A DNA stretch of 64,000 bases from Tridacna crocea. Its lineage: Eukaryota > Mollusca > Bivalvia > Cardiida > Cardiidae. The translations under genes were made by a program, and so were the position numbers. The stretch lies in NCBI GenBank assembly GCA_943736015.1, contig OX031062.1:32089462-32153461 (forward strand). The letters are read 5' to 3'. The notes beneath the pieces were generated by a model. The model made no database searches. It was given only the letters and a program-made list of their open reading frames with translations, and had not been told where the DNA came from. Of this stretch, positions 10,863 to 21,440 are shown piece after piece (within the stretch, counting starts at the first letter, position 1; every line of letters starts with the position of its first letter).

Positions 10863-10990
10863 CCCTGACCCCTAAGCTGCTAAGCGCAACTCACTGTCCT
10901 TTTGCGAACAGTGTAGATCAAGATCAGATTGCACCGAACGTGCAATCTGATCTTCAATCTACACTGTTCGTTAAAGAAACACTGATTTTA
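10863..10990 (-). mobile_element. Family D hairpin element, partial
   Basis: Carries the AAGCTGCTAAGCGC end and a complete hairpin AACAGTGTAGATCAAGATCA with complement. The far end is lost. It lies between two G copies in opposite orientation. Confidence 0.65.
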
Positions 10991-11097
10991 GAAAAAAAAA
11001 AAGTTTGAATTAACATTATTGGTTTTTTTTTGTCTATCAGTCCGATTGCATGCAGGTTGCCTTCTTTTCTAGATTTCTTCTAATTTTTATTTCGCAC

Positions 11098-11430
11098 AGT
11101 ATTTCAGAAGAAGGGCAAGTAACAACACATATTTCTGTGACTTTACTATAGTTGTGTACCTTGCTTGTTAGAATGACTTAACCCTTTCCCAAACAATCCC
11201 TGGTTTTTACGGGTCAGGAACAGAAGCCTTTTGAAAACATTGTGGGAAAAGGAGAAAATGCTGGTTACCAGCATTTTCTCCTTTTCCCACAATGTTTTCT
11301 ACCCTATCATATAGAAAAATCATCCTTTTAGCAACTGTTAATTTGTCATCTGCAAAATGCTTTCATTTTGGTCTGGTCCAAAATTTGCTGTTTGGGAAAG
11401 GGTTAAATGCAGGGCCCGAATGGCAGGCTA
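11098..11430 (-). mobile_element. Family G copy G2, carrying a family A insertion
   Basis: G sequence in reverse (TTACTTGCCCTTCTTCTGAAAT seen as its complement) from 11098 to the TTAA, resuming after the A element at AATGCAGGGCCCG. The distal third of G is missing. Confidence 0.75.
11178..11406 (-). mobile_element. Family A hairpin element, full length, inserted in G2
   Basis: Reference copy for the family: 229 bp from TTAA to TTAA, ends TTAACCCTTTCCCAAAC. The central 66-bp palindrome is perfect over GAAAACATTGTGGGAAAAGG and AGAAAATGCTGG on each side. The terminal CCC next to TTAA and the TTAA target suggest mobilisation by a piggyBac-type transposase; this is inference, as no transposase is present. 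Subtype with CCTGACCCGTAAAAACCAGG. Confidence 0.9.
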
Positions 11431-11689
11431 ACCTAGTGCCTGTGTAATGCAAAGAAATGACCCTCCCCTGAAAAATGACTCTACGTAGAGAAATGACCCA
11501 TGGGTCATTTTGTAAGGAGGGTCATTTCTTTTCATTACACCCGCTGAATTTTCACATATTCTTGCTATTTTATTTTGCCCCAATAAACTTTATTATTTTA
11601 CACCGATTGCGAAAAGCTGTAAATACGGCCACATCTCATTAATCAATTTCGACCGTTGTTTCCTTGCCCCATATTCGTCCACAAATCTA

Positions 11690-11905
11690 CTCCATTAAAG
11701 TTCCATCTTAAGTCTCATTCTAGAGTTGAAAGTAACGCAGTTTCTGATTGGCTAGACCTTTTGGGTAAAACAAACAGAAGCTGCGTAACTTCTGAATTTG
11801 AAGTCACATCTGAATAAGACTTAGAATTTGAAAGTTAGACGATTTCTGATTTGCTACACCATTTTGGTTTGGCCTATCAAAAGTCACGTTACTTTGAAAT
11901 TAAGA
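11690..11905. repeat. Family E, old diverged copy
   Basis: Contains CTTCTGATTGGCTA-like arms facing TAGCCAATCAGAAG-like arms with mismatches; the outer ends are decayed. Confidence 0.5.
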
Positions 11906-11964
11906 AAATTCTTTTGAAGATTACACAAGAACAACTATTCATAAACTGAAACAAGGTTTATATT

Positions 11965-12265
11965 CAGGATCAGTATTCACCAACCATTTTTGAGAATATT
12001 CTTTGTCTTTTTCTGCATTATTTTCTAAATTTGTGAGTAGCACAGCTTCTGATTGGCTAAACCGAATGGTTTAGCCAATCAGAAGCTGTTGTATTTTCAA
12101 ATATAGAAAATTGATAATTTTTCTACATTTTTAAGTAACATAACTTTTGATTGGCTAAATCGAATGATTTAGCCAATCAGAAACTATGTTACTTTCAAGT
12201 ATAGAAATTCTGTGAAACATGTCAAAGAACGTCTCTAAGAATTAATGATTGGTGAATACAAGCCC
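11965..12265. mobile_element. Family E element with duplicated core
   Basis: The ends AGTATTCACCAACC and TTGGTGAATACAAGC face each other. Inside are two successive palindromes (12040-12095 and 12137-12192), each of GATTGGCTAAA.CGA type, so the core is doubled relative to other E copies. Confidence 0.7.
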
Positions 12266-12535
12266 GGTTTAGTCGGTGGAAAGAGGTAATGAATTTCGGC
12301 ATTTCTTCTCTTCTCGTTAGATTATTTGCCAGGTCGCATCAAGGTACTACATTCATGAAATTAACAACCCGTCATTTTCAATTTATAATGAAATCTTTTT
12401 AACAAGAGGGGGGGGGGGAGATCTTTATTTTCCACCCTTGTCCTTTTCAGATAAGGTAGATCTACCAAAGCATTTCTTTTTTTTTTAACGTAATATATTT
12501 TTGGCAAAGGCCGATTCTAGCAGTTTCATAAGCCA

Positions 12536-12608
12536 AGTATAGTGATAAGTCACGATCAGATTGAACACAATATGCAGTCTGATTCTAGATGTACGCTGTC
12601 TGATACCT
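12536..12608. mobile_element. Family D hairpin, degenerate
   Basis: Remnant of the AGATCAGACTGCACA/TGCAGTCTGAT core immediately left of a family A TTAA. Confidence 0.45.
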
Positions 12609-12838
12609 TTAACCCTTTCCCAAATGACAAATTTTTAGACTGTCCCAAACTCAAAGTGTTTGCAGATGACAGTTTTGAATTTCATGAGATGGCAGAAAGT
12701 TTTCCGAGAGGCTAGAAAACACTGTGGAAAAAGGAGAAATTGCTCGTTACGAACAATTTCTCCTTTTCCCACAGTGTTTTTTCCTAAGACTTGTACTGCA
12801 GACACGTAAAAACCAGGGCTTGTTTGGGAAAGATTTAA
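12609..12838 (+). mobile_element. Family A hairpin element, full length
   Basis: TTAA to TTAA. The hairpin centre is of the alternative GAAATTGCTCGTTACGAaCAATTTC type, with one mismatch, and the outer stem uses ACACTGTGG, matched by CCACAGTGT. Confidence 0.85.
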
Positions 12839-12849
12839 ACATAATTGTG

Positions 12850-13042
12850 TCACTCTTTGAAAAAAAATAGACTGGTCCAAAGTGAAATTTTCTCGGACAA
12901 CAAATTACATGTTACTGAAAAGATGGGAAAAGCTGAAAATACTGGTTACAAGCATTTTCTTCCTTTTCCAAAATGTTTTCAAAAGTTTTCTTCTTCGACC
13001 ATTCTTCATTGTCATTAAAACTCGAGATTGTGTTTTAAAGTA
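12850..13042 (+). mobile_element. Family A element, diverged
   Basis: Directly follows the preceding A copy. Recognised by TAGACTGGTCCAAA, a worn hairpin (CTGGTTACAAGCATTTTCTTCC) and ATTAAAACTCGAGATTGTG. Confidence 0.6.
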
Positions 13043-13171
13043 TTAAAAGCTTTCAATATGCACGCCCAAAAAAAATGGGCTTATTTCACTTTTAATATTG
13101 CGCTCTGAGGTTTTATAAATATCAGATTCACTTTGTAAAATTTTAATGACTCATTGTTTAAAAAAAAAAGT

Positions 13172-13394
13172 TTAACCCATCATCACACAATCTCTACTTT
13201 TGACGCCCCTGAGAAAGAAGCCTTTAGAAAACACTGTGGGAAAAGGAGAAAATGCTGGTAACCAGCATTTTCTCCTTTTTCCACAATGCTTTCTACCCTT
13301 CACAATTTCAAATTTTCAGTCACTTTTCTTTTGTCGTCTGCAAATGCTTTCGATTTAGACAAACCGAAAATTTTGTCGTTTGGCAATGAGTTAA
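13172..13394 (-). mobile_element. Family A hairpin element, full length
   Basis: Ends TTAACCCATCATCACAC and GGCAATGAGTTAA. Subtype with TTTTGACGCCCCTGAGAAAG. Hairpin arms differ at only a few positions. Confidence 0.85.
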
Positions 13395-13444
13395 AAAGCC
13401 GTCGATGTAACATTTTGAAAATCGTTATACCTTTAGGTTTATTG

Positions 13445-13535
13445 CTTGAATAACTATGAAAACATTGTGGTGAAAGATTAAATTGCTCGTTAAGACCAGT
13501 TTCTCCCGTTGCCATAATGTTTTCAGAATTAGACT
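13445..13535. mobile_element. Family A hairpin remnant
   Basis: A degenerate palindrome, GAAAACATTGTGGTGAAAG to GTTGCCATAATGTTTTC, with a TTGCTCGTTA-type centre that no longer pairs. Confidence 0.5.
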
Positions 13536-13599
13536 ACTTCAAAACTGAAAAATGTCGTAGGCATTACTTTTACTCTTTTTTTTTAATAATGTAGACGAT

Positions 13600-13725
13600 A
13601 CCAGAATCTTTTGTAGACAATGTAGATCTAGATCAGACTGCACAGAAGTGCAGTTTGGTTTATGATCAACACTGTCCAGTTCTTCATAGTAGATTATGAA
13701 CGAACTGCCTCTTGATTTAACAGCG
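13600..13725 (+). mobile_element. Family D hairpin, diverged
   Basis: The TGTAGATCTAGATCAGACTGC arm faces GCAGTTTGGTTTATGATCA with mismatches; flanks as in the 14180 pair. Confidence 0.6.
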
Positions 13726-14180
13726 GAAATATATTTGTAACATTTGAGAAAGTGCATTTTATTTATTCAGTAATGAAAAAAGTTAATGGATAAAATAAGA
13801 GCAAATCAGGCGGTCGATTTAGTGAATGAGCATTTCCAGTGAATTACGGAGCGAACTACTTTTTTTTGCTATATCGGAAAAAAAAAAGCAAGATGTCGCC
13901 CGTTTAAAAAGGCGGTCAACTGCTATACATACGCGGGAAAAGAGTACGATGTACCTGTTAGGAAAATAAAGATGCTAATAAGAGATGACATTCGTTGGGG
14001 TCACGCGGTACAATTTAGCGAGACAACAATAAAAAAAAAATCTCAACAGGGTTCACTGCGTTCACTTTGGCTCGAATCCTGGAGCCATTAATATCTGGGC
14101 CTTCATGGATTCGGTTTTTTTTTTTGGGAAAAGACAGCGTTTTAAAAAAAAAGAGATGTTGTACTATTTTCATATCATAG

Positions 14181-14470
14181 ACGACACCAAAAGCTTTTGT
14201 GGACAGTGTAGATCGAGATCAGACTGCACAGAACGTGCAGTCTGATCTCTGATCTACGCTGTCCACTGCCGAACTATCATTATAACCGAATTGTCTCTTG
14301 ATCCTGCTCTCTTTTTATACTATGGACGACACCAGAAGCTTTTGTGGACAGTGTAGATCAAGATCAGACTGCACCGAACGTGCAATCTGATCTTTGATCT
14401 GCACTGTCCATTGCCGGACTATCATTATGACCAAATTGTTTCTTGATCCTGCAGCGTAGCTGTCACGATG
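14181..14470 (+). mobile_element. Two family D elements in 145-bp tandem
   Basis: ACGACACCA.AAGCTTTTGTGG begins at 14181 and again at 14326, and the following hairpin and ATCATTAT.ACC.AATTG flank repeat as well. This is a direct duplication of one D fragment, with a few differences between units. Confidence 0.8.
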
Positions 14471-14529
14471 ACGAGTATATAGCCTTTGAGAAAATGCACT
14501 TGGTATTCACTCGGTAATGAAAGAAGCAA

Positions 14530-14655
14530 TGTATGTGCGAAAAATATCGGCTTACTTCAGACTGCGCAGTTAGTGCAAGCTGACATGAGTCGAAAGTTTT
14601 TGCTCTGGGTCAGATTTATGCACTTGAAAGGACCGTTCTACTTCATGATTCAGTG
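14530..14655 (+). mobile_element. Family F element, diverged
   Basis: GTGCGAAAAATATCGG, ACTGCGCAGTTAGTGCAAGC and TACTTCATGATTC mark an F copy with a decayed palindrome. Confidence 0.55.
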
Positions 14656-14887
14656 GATGTTTTGACAAAATGGATCCACAATTTGAGACGACTTCGTTGC
14701 CTGTTGCAATGCGTTTTATACGGAGATGCATCGAATCTGGGTTTTTTTTTTCACAACGCCGTTGATATATCAGTTTCCTTTGCAAATTTTGCATCTTTAC
14801 TTTTTTCAACCCAACGCCGTTCATTTATCAGTTTTCTTTGCAAAATTTTGCATCTTTTATATTTACAACACAAGTGTTTCAGGGCCC

Positions 14888-15085
14888 GTATTCACCAACC
14901 ATGCATTCTTTAGACCAGTCTTAGTCTTACTCCCCAGAACTTTCTATGTTTGTAAGTAACACAACTTCTGATTGGCTAAACCATTCGGTTTAGCCAATCA
15001 GAAGTTGTGTTACTTACAAATTCAGAAAACCATGGAGAATAAGACTATGAATAGTCATCAAGAATGATTGGTGAATACGGGCCAT
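14888..15085. mobile_element. Family E element, well preserved
   Basis: GGGCCCGTATTCACCAACC at the left and GGTGAATACGGGCC at the right. The central arms AACACAACTTCTGATTGGCT and complement are perfect over more than 30 bp. No clear target duplication. Confidence 0.85.
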
Positions 15086-15298
15086 CTTCGCAGAATGTCA
15101 TTTCTTACTGTCACAATACCACAAAACTAAGACTTTATAAACTTTCTTCGGCTTGCTGTTTAGGAATAATATAAATCAACTGCCCCTGCAGTATTTTTCA
15201 TAGTAGTTCACAAAAGAGCACACATGTACTTGTTTTCCTTTAGTTCAAAAGTTCCTAATCCAGGGTCTTTAAAAGTCGGATGGTGTGGTACAAAACGG

Positions 15299-15512
15299 TT
15301 AAAGTCTTTACCGCACAGTCCTGCCTTTTAGAGACCCTGAAGAGAGAAGACTTTTAAAAACATGTTTGGAAAAGGAAAACATGCTGGAAACCAGTATTTT
15401 CTCCTTTTCACACAATGTTTTTTACCCTATCAATTAACAAGGTTTAAGTTGTTATCTGAAGATGCTTTGAATTTGGCTGAGTCTAAAAATTTGTCGTTTG
15501 GTTAAGAGTTAA
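15299..15512 (-). mobile_element. Family A hairpin element, diverged
   Basis: TTAA to TTAA. Hairpin arms carry several unpaired changes (ACATGTTTGGAAAAGG against CCTTTTCACACAATG). Confidence 0.75.
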
Positions 15513-15613
15513 TAGGTTTTGATAAATTAATGCCAGTCCGGTAAATTTAGCTTCAGATTTTGAAACGCCAAGAGACTATTTTGCCATCTTAACAGACTTT
15601 AAACCTTGATTTG

Positions 15614-15905
15614 TTAACCTTTTGCAAGGTAATACCTTGGCTCACGACCCAGAAGAAGAAGGGATTCGAAAACATTGCTGGCATAATCAATTTTACCCTT
15701 TCCCACAATGTTTCTACCGTTCCAGTTTCTATTCCCTTCTCTAGAGCTATGGTTAGTCTGTCGTTTGCAAAATACTTTCAGTATATCGTCGGTTTACTCC
15801 AAAAACCTCGTAACTACAGCTTGTTTCAAGCTGTAGTTACGAGGTTTTTGAAGTAAACCGACGATATACAAATTTAAGATTTTGTTTCTGGTAAAGACTC
15901 GATTA
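15614..15905 (-). mobile_element. Family A element carrying a second palindrome
   Basis: A-type flanks (TTAACCTTTTGC.., TTTGCAAAATACTTTCA, AAATTTAAGATTTTGT) surround a damaged A hairpin and an 89-bp insertion at 15781-15869. Confidence 0.65.
15781..15869. repeat. 89-bp near-perfect mini-palindrome
   Basis: Two 43-bp arms beginning GTATATCGTCGGTTTACT pair with a single mismatch around a TTT loop. It is inserted in the right flank of a family A element, and I see no second copy in this window. Confidence 0.9.
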
Positions 15906-16085
15906 ATTCATTCTTGTGCAATGACGACTTTTGAAATTTAAACTCAGAAAATCTGCATCTACGAAAATCTTTATGTTTTTTTTTTTGCAATAGGAGCATT
16001 GAAATTGCTGACACAATGTCACAAACCCATGTTCGAATTCACAACCCCGTCACGTGACCACTATGATTACCAGGGTTTGTCAAAG

Positions 16086-16219
16086 AATAATAATAATAAT
16101 AATAATAATATCTTTATTTAGTGAAGGTTAAACATTAAGACACATTGCAAAGTCTTTTTTTACAGTGTTGCCTTCAAGATGAGTGGAACAACGACATTAA
16201 CCATAATAATTAGGAGAAC

Positions 16220-16250
<31 letters not shown>

Positions 16251-16380
16251 TCTTTATTTAGTGAAGGTTAAAACATTAAGACACATTGCAAAGTCTTTTT
16301 TACAGTGTTGCCTTCAAGATGAGTGGAACAACGATAGTAACCATGATAATTAGGATAATAATAATAATGATGATGATTGG
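16086..16380 (-). repeat. LINE 3' end with (ATT)n tail, tandemly duplicated
   Basis: Two units of about 137 bp begin with (AAT)n followed by ATCTTTATTTAGTGAAGG and end near GATAATTAGGA. Read on the minus strand this is a retrotransposon 3' UTR with an AATAAAGAT(ATT)n tail. Only the 3' end is duplicated. Confidence 0.75.
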
Positions 16381-16489
16381 TGATACTGATGATTGTTGTG
16401 TATGAAAATAAAGAAGATAAATTAATGGCAAAATAATGTTGGAATATGAGTTATACGGACAGACACACGTTTTTTTTTATAGATGTATA

Positions 16490-16740
16490 ATTACGTAACT
16501 ATAATGAGGACTGTACGATCAATAAATGCTGTTTGAACTGTTTTTGAAGCTAATTATTGATTTCGCATCTCTGATGGAAGTAGGAATTTCATTCCACACA
16601 TCCATGCTGAAATACGGGAATGCCCGTTTCTTGTACGATGTATTGAATATAAAGTTTACGATGTCACTGACCTTAAATTATAATTTGTGTTACTCGAAAA
16701 CGAAATAATGTCACTCATAATATATCTAAGAGATAGGTTA
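16490..16740 (-). pseudogene. Decayed LINE protein C-terminus
   Basis: On the minus strand, broken frames give NTNYNLRS, then TRNG, FQHGC and SIRDAKSIISFKNS-type pieces, the usual tail of LINE ORF2 proteins (a Y.LR...W...P..IR....SF pattern). Several frameshifts and stops. It belongs with the (ATT)n 3' end to its left. Confidence 0.55.
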
Positions 16741-16753
16741 TCACATCTGTAAT

Positions 16754-16982
16754 TTAACCCTTTACCAAACGACAAAATTTTAGACTGGTTCAAATTGAAA
16801 GCATTTGCAGACGAAAAAATAAAGGTGACTAAAAAATTGAAATTCGTTCTGGAAAGGATAGAAAACACTGTGGGAAAAGGAGAAAATGCTGGTTACCAGC
16901 ATTTTCTCCTTTTCCCAGAGTGTTTTCAAAAGGCTTCTTTCTCAGGGGAGTCAAAAGTAGGGAGTGTGTGGTAATGGGTTAA
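16754..16982 (+). mobile_element. Family A hairpin element, full length
   Basis: 229 bp, TTAACCCTTTACCAAACGAC to TGTGGTAATGGGTTAA, with an almost perfect hairpin (one outer change, CCCAGAGTG). Confidence 0.9.
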
Positions 16983-17165
16983 ACGCCGGTGTGATATTTA
17001 CATCTGTTAGCGTATGTTAACCACTTACAAGCGTAAGTTGAGAAAAAAGATTTTTCGAAAATTGAAAACTATATGAACAACATTAGTTTTTCCATTGTTT
17101 TTAAGAAAGCATATCCTCTTTCAGAATTCTAAAAACAACTAGAGCAACAATAGAAAGCATGCGGT

Positions 17166-17362
17166 CAGGATCCATATTCATCAACCGTTCTTCGGAGTAT
17201 TCTTGGCCTTATTATCAAGAATTTTCTAAATTTGAAAGTAACATACCTTCTGATTGGCTAAACCATATGGTTCAGCCAATCAGAAGTTGTATAACTTTTA
17301 AAATCCAGATTTACACCAAGAAAACCCTTAATTAAGAATCATGGTTGGTGAATGCAGGCCCC
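17166..17362. mobile_element. Family E element
   Basis: Arms ACCTTCTGATTGGCTAAACC and GGTTCAGCCAATCAGAAG; ends diverged (TCCATATTCATCAACC, GGTTGGTGAATGCAGGCC). Confidence 0.75.
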
Positions 17363-17384
17363 GATTTTGATTTCTAGAAAGCTA

Positions 17385-17500
17385 TGGGGGTCCTTGCGCA
17401 AGACAAACTTAGCACCCTTGCCTGGTGCTTGTGAGCAATAAAATCAGGGAAACAAACAAACAAGTCAGCTGTTACCGTGACATTACTGAAGTAATTTCGA
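17385..17500 (+). repeat. SINE tail relic
   Basis: CCTTGCGCAAGACAAACTTAGC and GTTACCGTGACATTACTGAA match the 3' half of the tRNA-headed SINEs seen at 32440 and 52540. No head. Confidence 0.45.
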
Positions 17501-17541
17501 GAAATGAAAAAAAAAAATACAGCTTGAAAACACAGAATTCG

Positions 17542-18088
17542 TTAAAGGTGGGTATTAAGAATTTTCACATCACACCAAATTAAAAAAAGTATATGTCAAT
17601 GAAATTTATATGAAAAAACAATGCAAATCATCAGTAATTAAGAATCATAAAATAACAAAAAAAATTTTTTTTTGGTGGTATTCCCTTAAAAGGCTACGTA
17701 GGCTCTTAAGCTATTTTTAGATTTCCCGCCAAAAAAAAGCATTGTGGGAATGTTAAGTGACTTGCACGTGACTAATGACTATCAAATTCCATAACATAAC
17801 AAACATGTAATTATTTTCCATAGTGTCTAGAACTTCGGACGCTACGTTTGAAGCTTCGTCTGTGTATTTCCGGCATGTAAATGTGCGAGTTTGCTCATGT
17901 AAAAATAGACTATTTTTCCCTTCAAAGACGATCTGAGCTGTAGTAAATCTCTAATTTATCTAGTTGTCGGATGGTTTTCGACTACTGGGGTTTAATGAAT
18001 GAAAATTATAAGGCTTTGGGAGTATAAGGATGATTGTTTTTGTATTTTTGTAAAAATTTCGTCCCAAAATCTGAAGGGCCACCTTTAA
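17542..18088. mobile_element. Family K element, 547 bp
   Basis: Ends TTAAAGGTGG and CCACCTTTAA are inverted repeats. The whole length matches 38708-39259 in order. No ORF; probably a non-autonomous DNA transposon using TTAA. Confidence 0.75.
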
Positions 18089-18224
18089 GATACAAATTTG
18101 TTATCACAGGGTAAAGATGCAACTATATCGTTGGGTACGAAAAGTCGCGACTGTACTATCATAAAGTAAACAACAAAAACTATCCACTCTTTGACCTCCC
18201 ATGGCAATTTAAGATATCTTTGCC

Positions 18225-18295
18225 AATAGTTTAGATCAAGATCAGACTGCCCTGAACTGCAATCTAATCTAGGATTGCCTACTCTTTCCGACAAT
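18225..18295. mobile_element. Family D hairpin, degenerate
   Basis: TTTAGATCAAGATCAGACTGC faces a decayed GCAATCTAATCTAGGAT. Confidence 0.5.
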
Positions 18296-18377
18296 TGGTG
18301 ACATAATTACTTTGTCCCAAAATCGCTTGACAATAAATTAAGTTTTCTTGCAGCCAATACTTTAAAACATCTGTGTA

Positions 18378-18602
18378 CCATTTTGACCAAACGACAAACT
18401 TTTATAGATTTACCTATGTTGATAACATTTGCAGACGACAAATTAAAACTGGTTTAGATACTGGAACTTACTCCGAATGTAGAGAAATCATTGTGGAAAA
18501 AGGAGAAAATGCTTGTAACCAGCATTTTCTCCTTTTCCAACAATGTTTTCAATTTTCTTCTTGCCTAATTATCATAAAAACACGGAATCATTTCGTAAAG
18601 GT
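18378..18602 (+). mobile_element. Family A hairpin element
   Basis: GACCAAACGACAAACTTTTA start, ATTGTGGAAAAAGGAGAAAA hairpin, TTTCGTAAAGG right end without TTAA. Confidence 0.75.
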
Positions 18603-18880
18603 CTATATATTTGGCTTATTTTTGGGGCTTCAAAGTGTAACAAAAACAAGCAATTTCGTTGAAATGACATCCCCCGCCGAAGAAGACCTTTTTTGATACA
18701 AACGTATAAGAGGTATTGTGCTTTGCATGTACATGTGGCCTTTTTGTTATTGGTCCACAGTTGTGACAAGTTCAATGTAAAAACTTTGTATAGTTTTGAA
18801 GAGAAGACTCCAAACATCAAAAGTGTACTAAAGTGTTACTCAAGTGAAACTTAAAATCGCTCCCAGTCGGCCATTTTGCA
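18603..18880. other. Intronic sequence without recognisable feature
   Basis: No repeat or coding signal noticed. Confidence 0.3.
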
Positions 18881-18904
18881 TCGAATCAAAAAAACAAAAA
18901 AAGT

Positions 18905-19075
18905 GTCGCGGGGGAATGGGTCATTGTACATGTGTATAAAGTTTCACGAAATTCCGTCCAATGGTATTGGAGATATTTGCCGGGATGGACAAACGGACGG
19001 ACGGACGGACGGACGGAAGGGCGGACGGACGGACAACACTAAAACTATATCCCTGCGCCTACGGCGGGGGATAAA
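18905..19075 (+). repeat. Interspersed repeat with (GGAC)n core
   Basis: GTTTCACGAAATTCCGTCCAATGG, then about 45 bp of GGACGGAC repeats (18988-19035), then ACACTAAAACTATATCCC and CGGCGGGGGATAA. The fixed flanks mark a dispersed element rather than a plain microsatellite. Confidence 0.55.
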
Positions 19076-19079
19076 AAAA

Positions 19080-19737
19080 AGAAGAGCTCGCGTGATGACA
19101 AAGTACTGAAATGACCTTGGACTTCTTTACGCCATCAAGAATTCCTCACATACCATCTGCTTTGACACGAGACAACGGACAGTGGTCATTGTAAATGGCC
19201 CGGAGATGTCACCGACCGTTTCAATTAACATTCTATTAGCAGTTAAAACTGACCAACGCCATCAGGCAGCCAGATTGACTACAATGGTCCCCGTTCGACA
19301 TCAAGCTACACAGTTTAGCTGTTTAAGGCCGGGAAACCAATCTACCGGATATCTCCAATTTTAAATTTAGTGCCCGTATGTTCACAGCCTCGTTTTCACG
19401 TTCCGTCGGGGGCATTTACGTACGAATCCATTCTATGTTTAATCAAGGCTGAACTTTTTACTGGCTAATTTTCCCCGCAGGTACGGAGGAATAAATTATA
19501 ATTTCCGACATAATTTCATTCCGGTTACAACCTCTTTTTCTCATTTCAGAGCCTACGCCTTTTTTCCCCCGTCACTCTTCATTATAGCTTGTCAACAACA
19601 GAAAATTAGCGCCTAACTACCGTCCGCGCAAATGAACTGTTACCAGTACAAGTTTCTGACATCGAGAAAGTACCCGTATAAAAGGTCATTCAAATCTTCA
19701 CAACTTTTTAAGAGATGGAGAAAGAATTTAACCCTTT
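19080..19737. other. Intronic sequence without recognisable feature
   Basis: Slightly higher GC than its surroundings, but no convincing exon or repeat on either strand. Confidence 0.3.
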
Positions 19738-19956
19738 CCCAAACAATCCCTGGCTTTCACGACCCCGAGAAAGAAGCCGTCTGAAAACATTGTGGGAAAA
19801 GAAAAAAATGCTGGTAACCAGCATTTTCTCCTTTTCCCACATTGTTTGCTTCCCTTCCCCAAACAAATTTCAGGTTTTGAGTCGCATGAATTTTATCGTC
19901 TGCAAATGCTTCCAATTTGGACTAGTTTGAAATTATGTCGTTTGGTAAGGAGTTAA
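19738..19956 (-). mobile_element. Family A hairpin element
   Basis: TTAACCCTTTCCCAAACAATC to GTAAGGAGTTAA. Hybrid of subtypes: CCCTGGCTTTCACG with CCCGAGAAAGAAGCC. Confidence 0.85.
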
Positions 19957-20130
19957 CCTTTACGAAAAGAGAAAGTTTTCGACTGACACGTACTGACAGC
20001 AGTTTCCAGATGAGAGATTAAATGTGGCTCAAATGTTGGGTTACCGCCATTTCCTCCTTTTCCCACAATGTTTTCAAAAACCTAAATCCGCAAAGTTGTA
20101 AAACCATGGTACTGTTTTGTCAAAGATTAA
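19953..20130 (+). mobile_element. Family A element lacking the left hairpin arm
   Basis: Shares the TTAA at 19953-19956 with the previous copy. The sequence passes from the left flank straight into GGTTACCGCCATTTCCTCC, so the left half of the palindrome is deleted. Confidence 0.65.
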
Positions 20131-20144
20131 ATCTTCACAGCATT

Positions 20145-20340
20145 TAGAGATGCAGATAGCGGGATTGATTTTGATTTCAGAATTGAAAATATTAATCATT
20201 CTCAACTAAACCCTCTGCTATGGGTACATATTAAAATGGCCTCACCGAGACGATAATAATGAGTATCAACAACATATACGATTTCGAATAGAAATAATTG
20301 ATTTAGAATACAATCACCTCCTCTTATTTGGAGTCCTGAA
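20145..20340. mobile_element. Family H foldback, diverged copy H2
   Basis: Aligns with H1 throughout (AACCCTCTGCTATGGGTAC, CTCACCGAGACGATAATAATGAG, CTCTTATTTGGAGTCCT), but palindrome pairing is largely lost. Confidence 0.65.
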
Positions 20341-20540
20341 ATAATTATATCAGAGATGGAAAGAGCATTCAACTTTCCAGTGCCAAGTATCAATATAAAC
20401 TAGACCGATAAGTTCACTGAACCTGTGCATAAAAGAAAAGAACATATGTCACTATTTTGACAAAATGTTAAGACTGTGCGATTCCAAAATTAAATCGCAC
20501 AGAATGTGTAAAATATAGAGGATATTTGGGGGGTTTTTTT

Positions 20541-20980
20541 TGTGAAAGGTCGAAATTTATTTCATCGAGTGGTCATCATCGGTAATATTTTCAGGAGTGG
20601 CGCAGCCACGGGTGAAAATATTACCGATGGTGTTCACGAGATGAAATAAATTTCGATCTTTAACCGAAGCAAAAAAACAAAATATTCTATTTATATCATG
20701 CTTTTATCCCTTTCTGGGAAGAACTTTATCAAAATCCAGTACAGTTCTTTTCAGTTTTTCCCCTTGGCGTACCCTTCCCGCATGGCAACGCATTACAATA
20801 TTACGCCAAGCGCGAGAAATGTAAAGTAAATGATGTCATATTTCCATCCGGTTGTGAATCCAGAGCAATTTACCCAGGTAACTAGAATGTAGAAATCGGT
20901 ATTTTCTCTGGTCGTACCTTGGAATATCGAAAAATCTTTTCACTGCTATTTCTCGATATCCTACCGGAAAGCATGAAATA
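20541..20980 (+). mobile_element. Family I composite: foldback plus TTTCATG module
   Basis: A palindrome of GTCGAAATTTATTTCATCGAG type (20541-20667) is followed by a ~290-bp module from ATTTATATCATGCTTTT to GGAAAGCATGAAAT. The module holds ATGATGTCATATTTCC and ATATTTTCACTGCTATTTCTC. Non-coding. Confidence 0.75.
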
Positions 20981-21058
20981 AGATCTTAATCTTCACTGTC
21001 CACATGGGAATATAATCACATCGCCAATGGTTCTGAACAAGGCTACCGTTGAAGAGAA

Positions 21059-21256
21059 CAGGGCCTGTAATCACCAACCATTCTTGAGATTATTCTTAGT
21101 CTCAATCGTCGAGATTTTCAAAATTTGTAAGTGACACAACTTCTGATTGGATAATACTTTAGCCAATCAGAAGTTGTGTTACTTACCATTATAGAAAATT
21201 CTGGAGAATGAGACAGAGAACGTTCTTAACAATAGCTAATGAATACGAGCCCCGAT
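21059..21256. mobile_element. Family E element
   Basis: CACAACTTCTGATTGG and CCAATCAGAAGTTGTG pair around a short ATAATACTTTAG-like centre; ends GGGCCTGTAATCACCAACC and ATGAATACGAGCCC. Confidence 0.8.
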
Positions 21257-21359
21257 TGTGTGCCCATAAACTGCTGCTTGAATTAAGAGCAAAATTTACA
21301 GCCAACAAAAACCGGCAAAAGGAGCAAATAAGCATACTTTCCTTGGAAAAAAATCACAC

Positions 21360-21440
21360 CGAATCGGACAGTGCAGATCAAAGATCAGACAGCACGTTCT
21401 GTGCAGTCTGATCTTGATCTGCACTCTCTGCAAAAGGTCA
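21360..21440 (+). mobile_element. Family D hairpin core
   Basis: GGACAGTGCAGATCAAAGAT with a well-paired complement; outer parts of D are absent. Confidence 0.65.
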
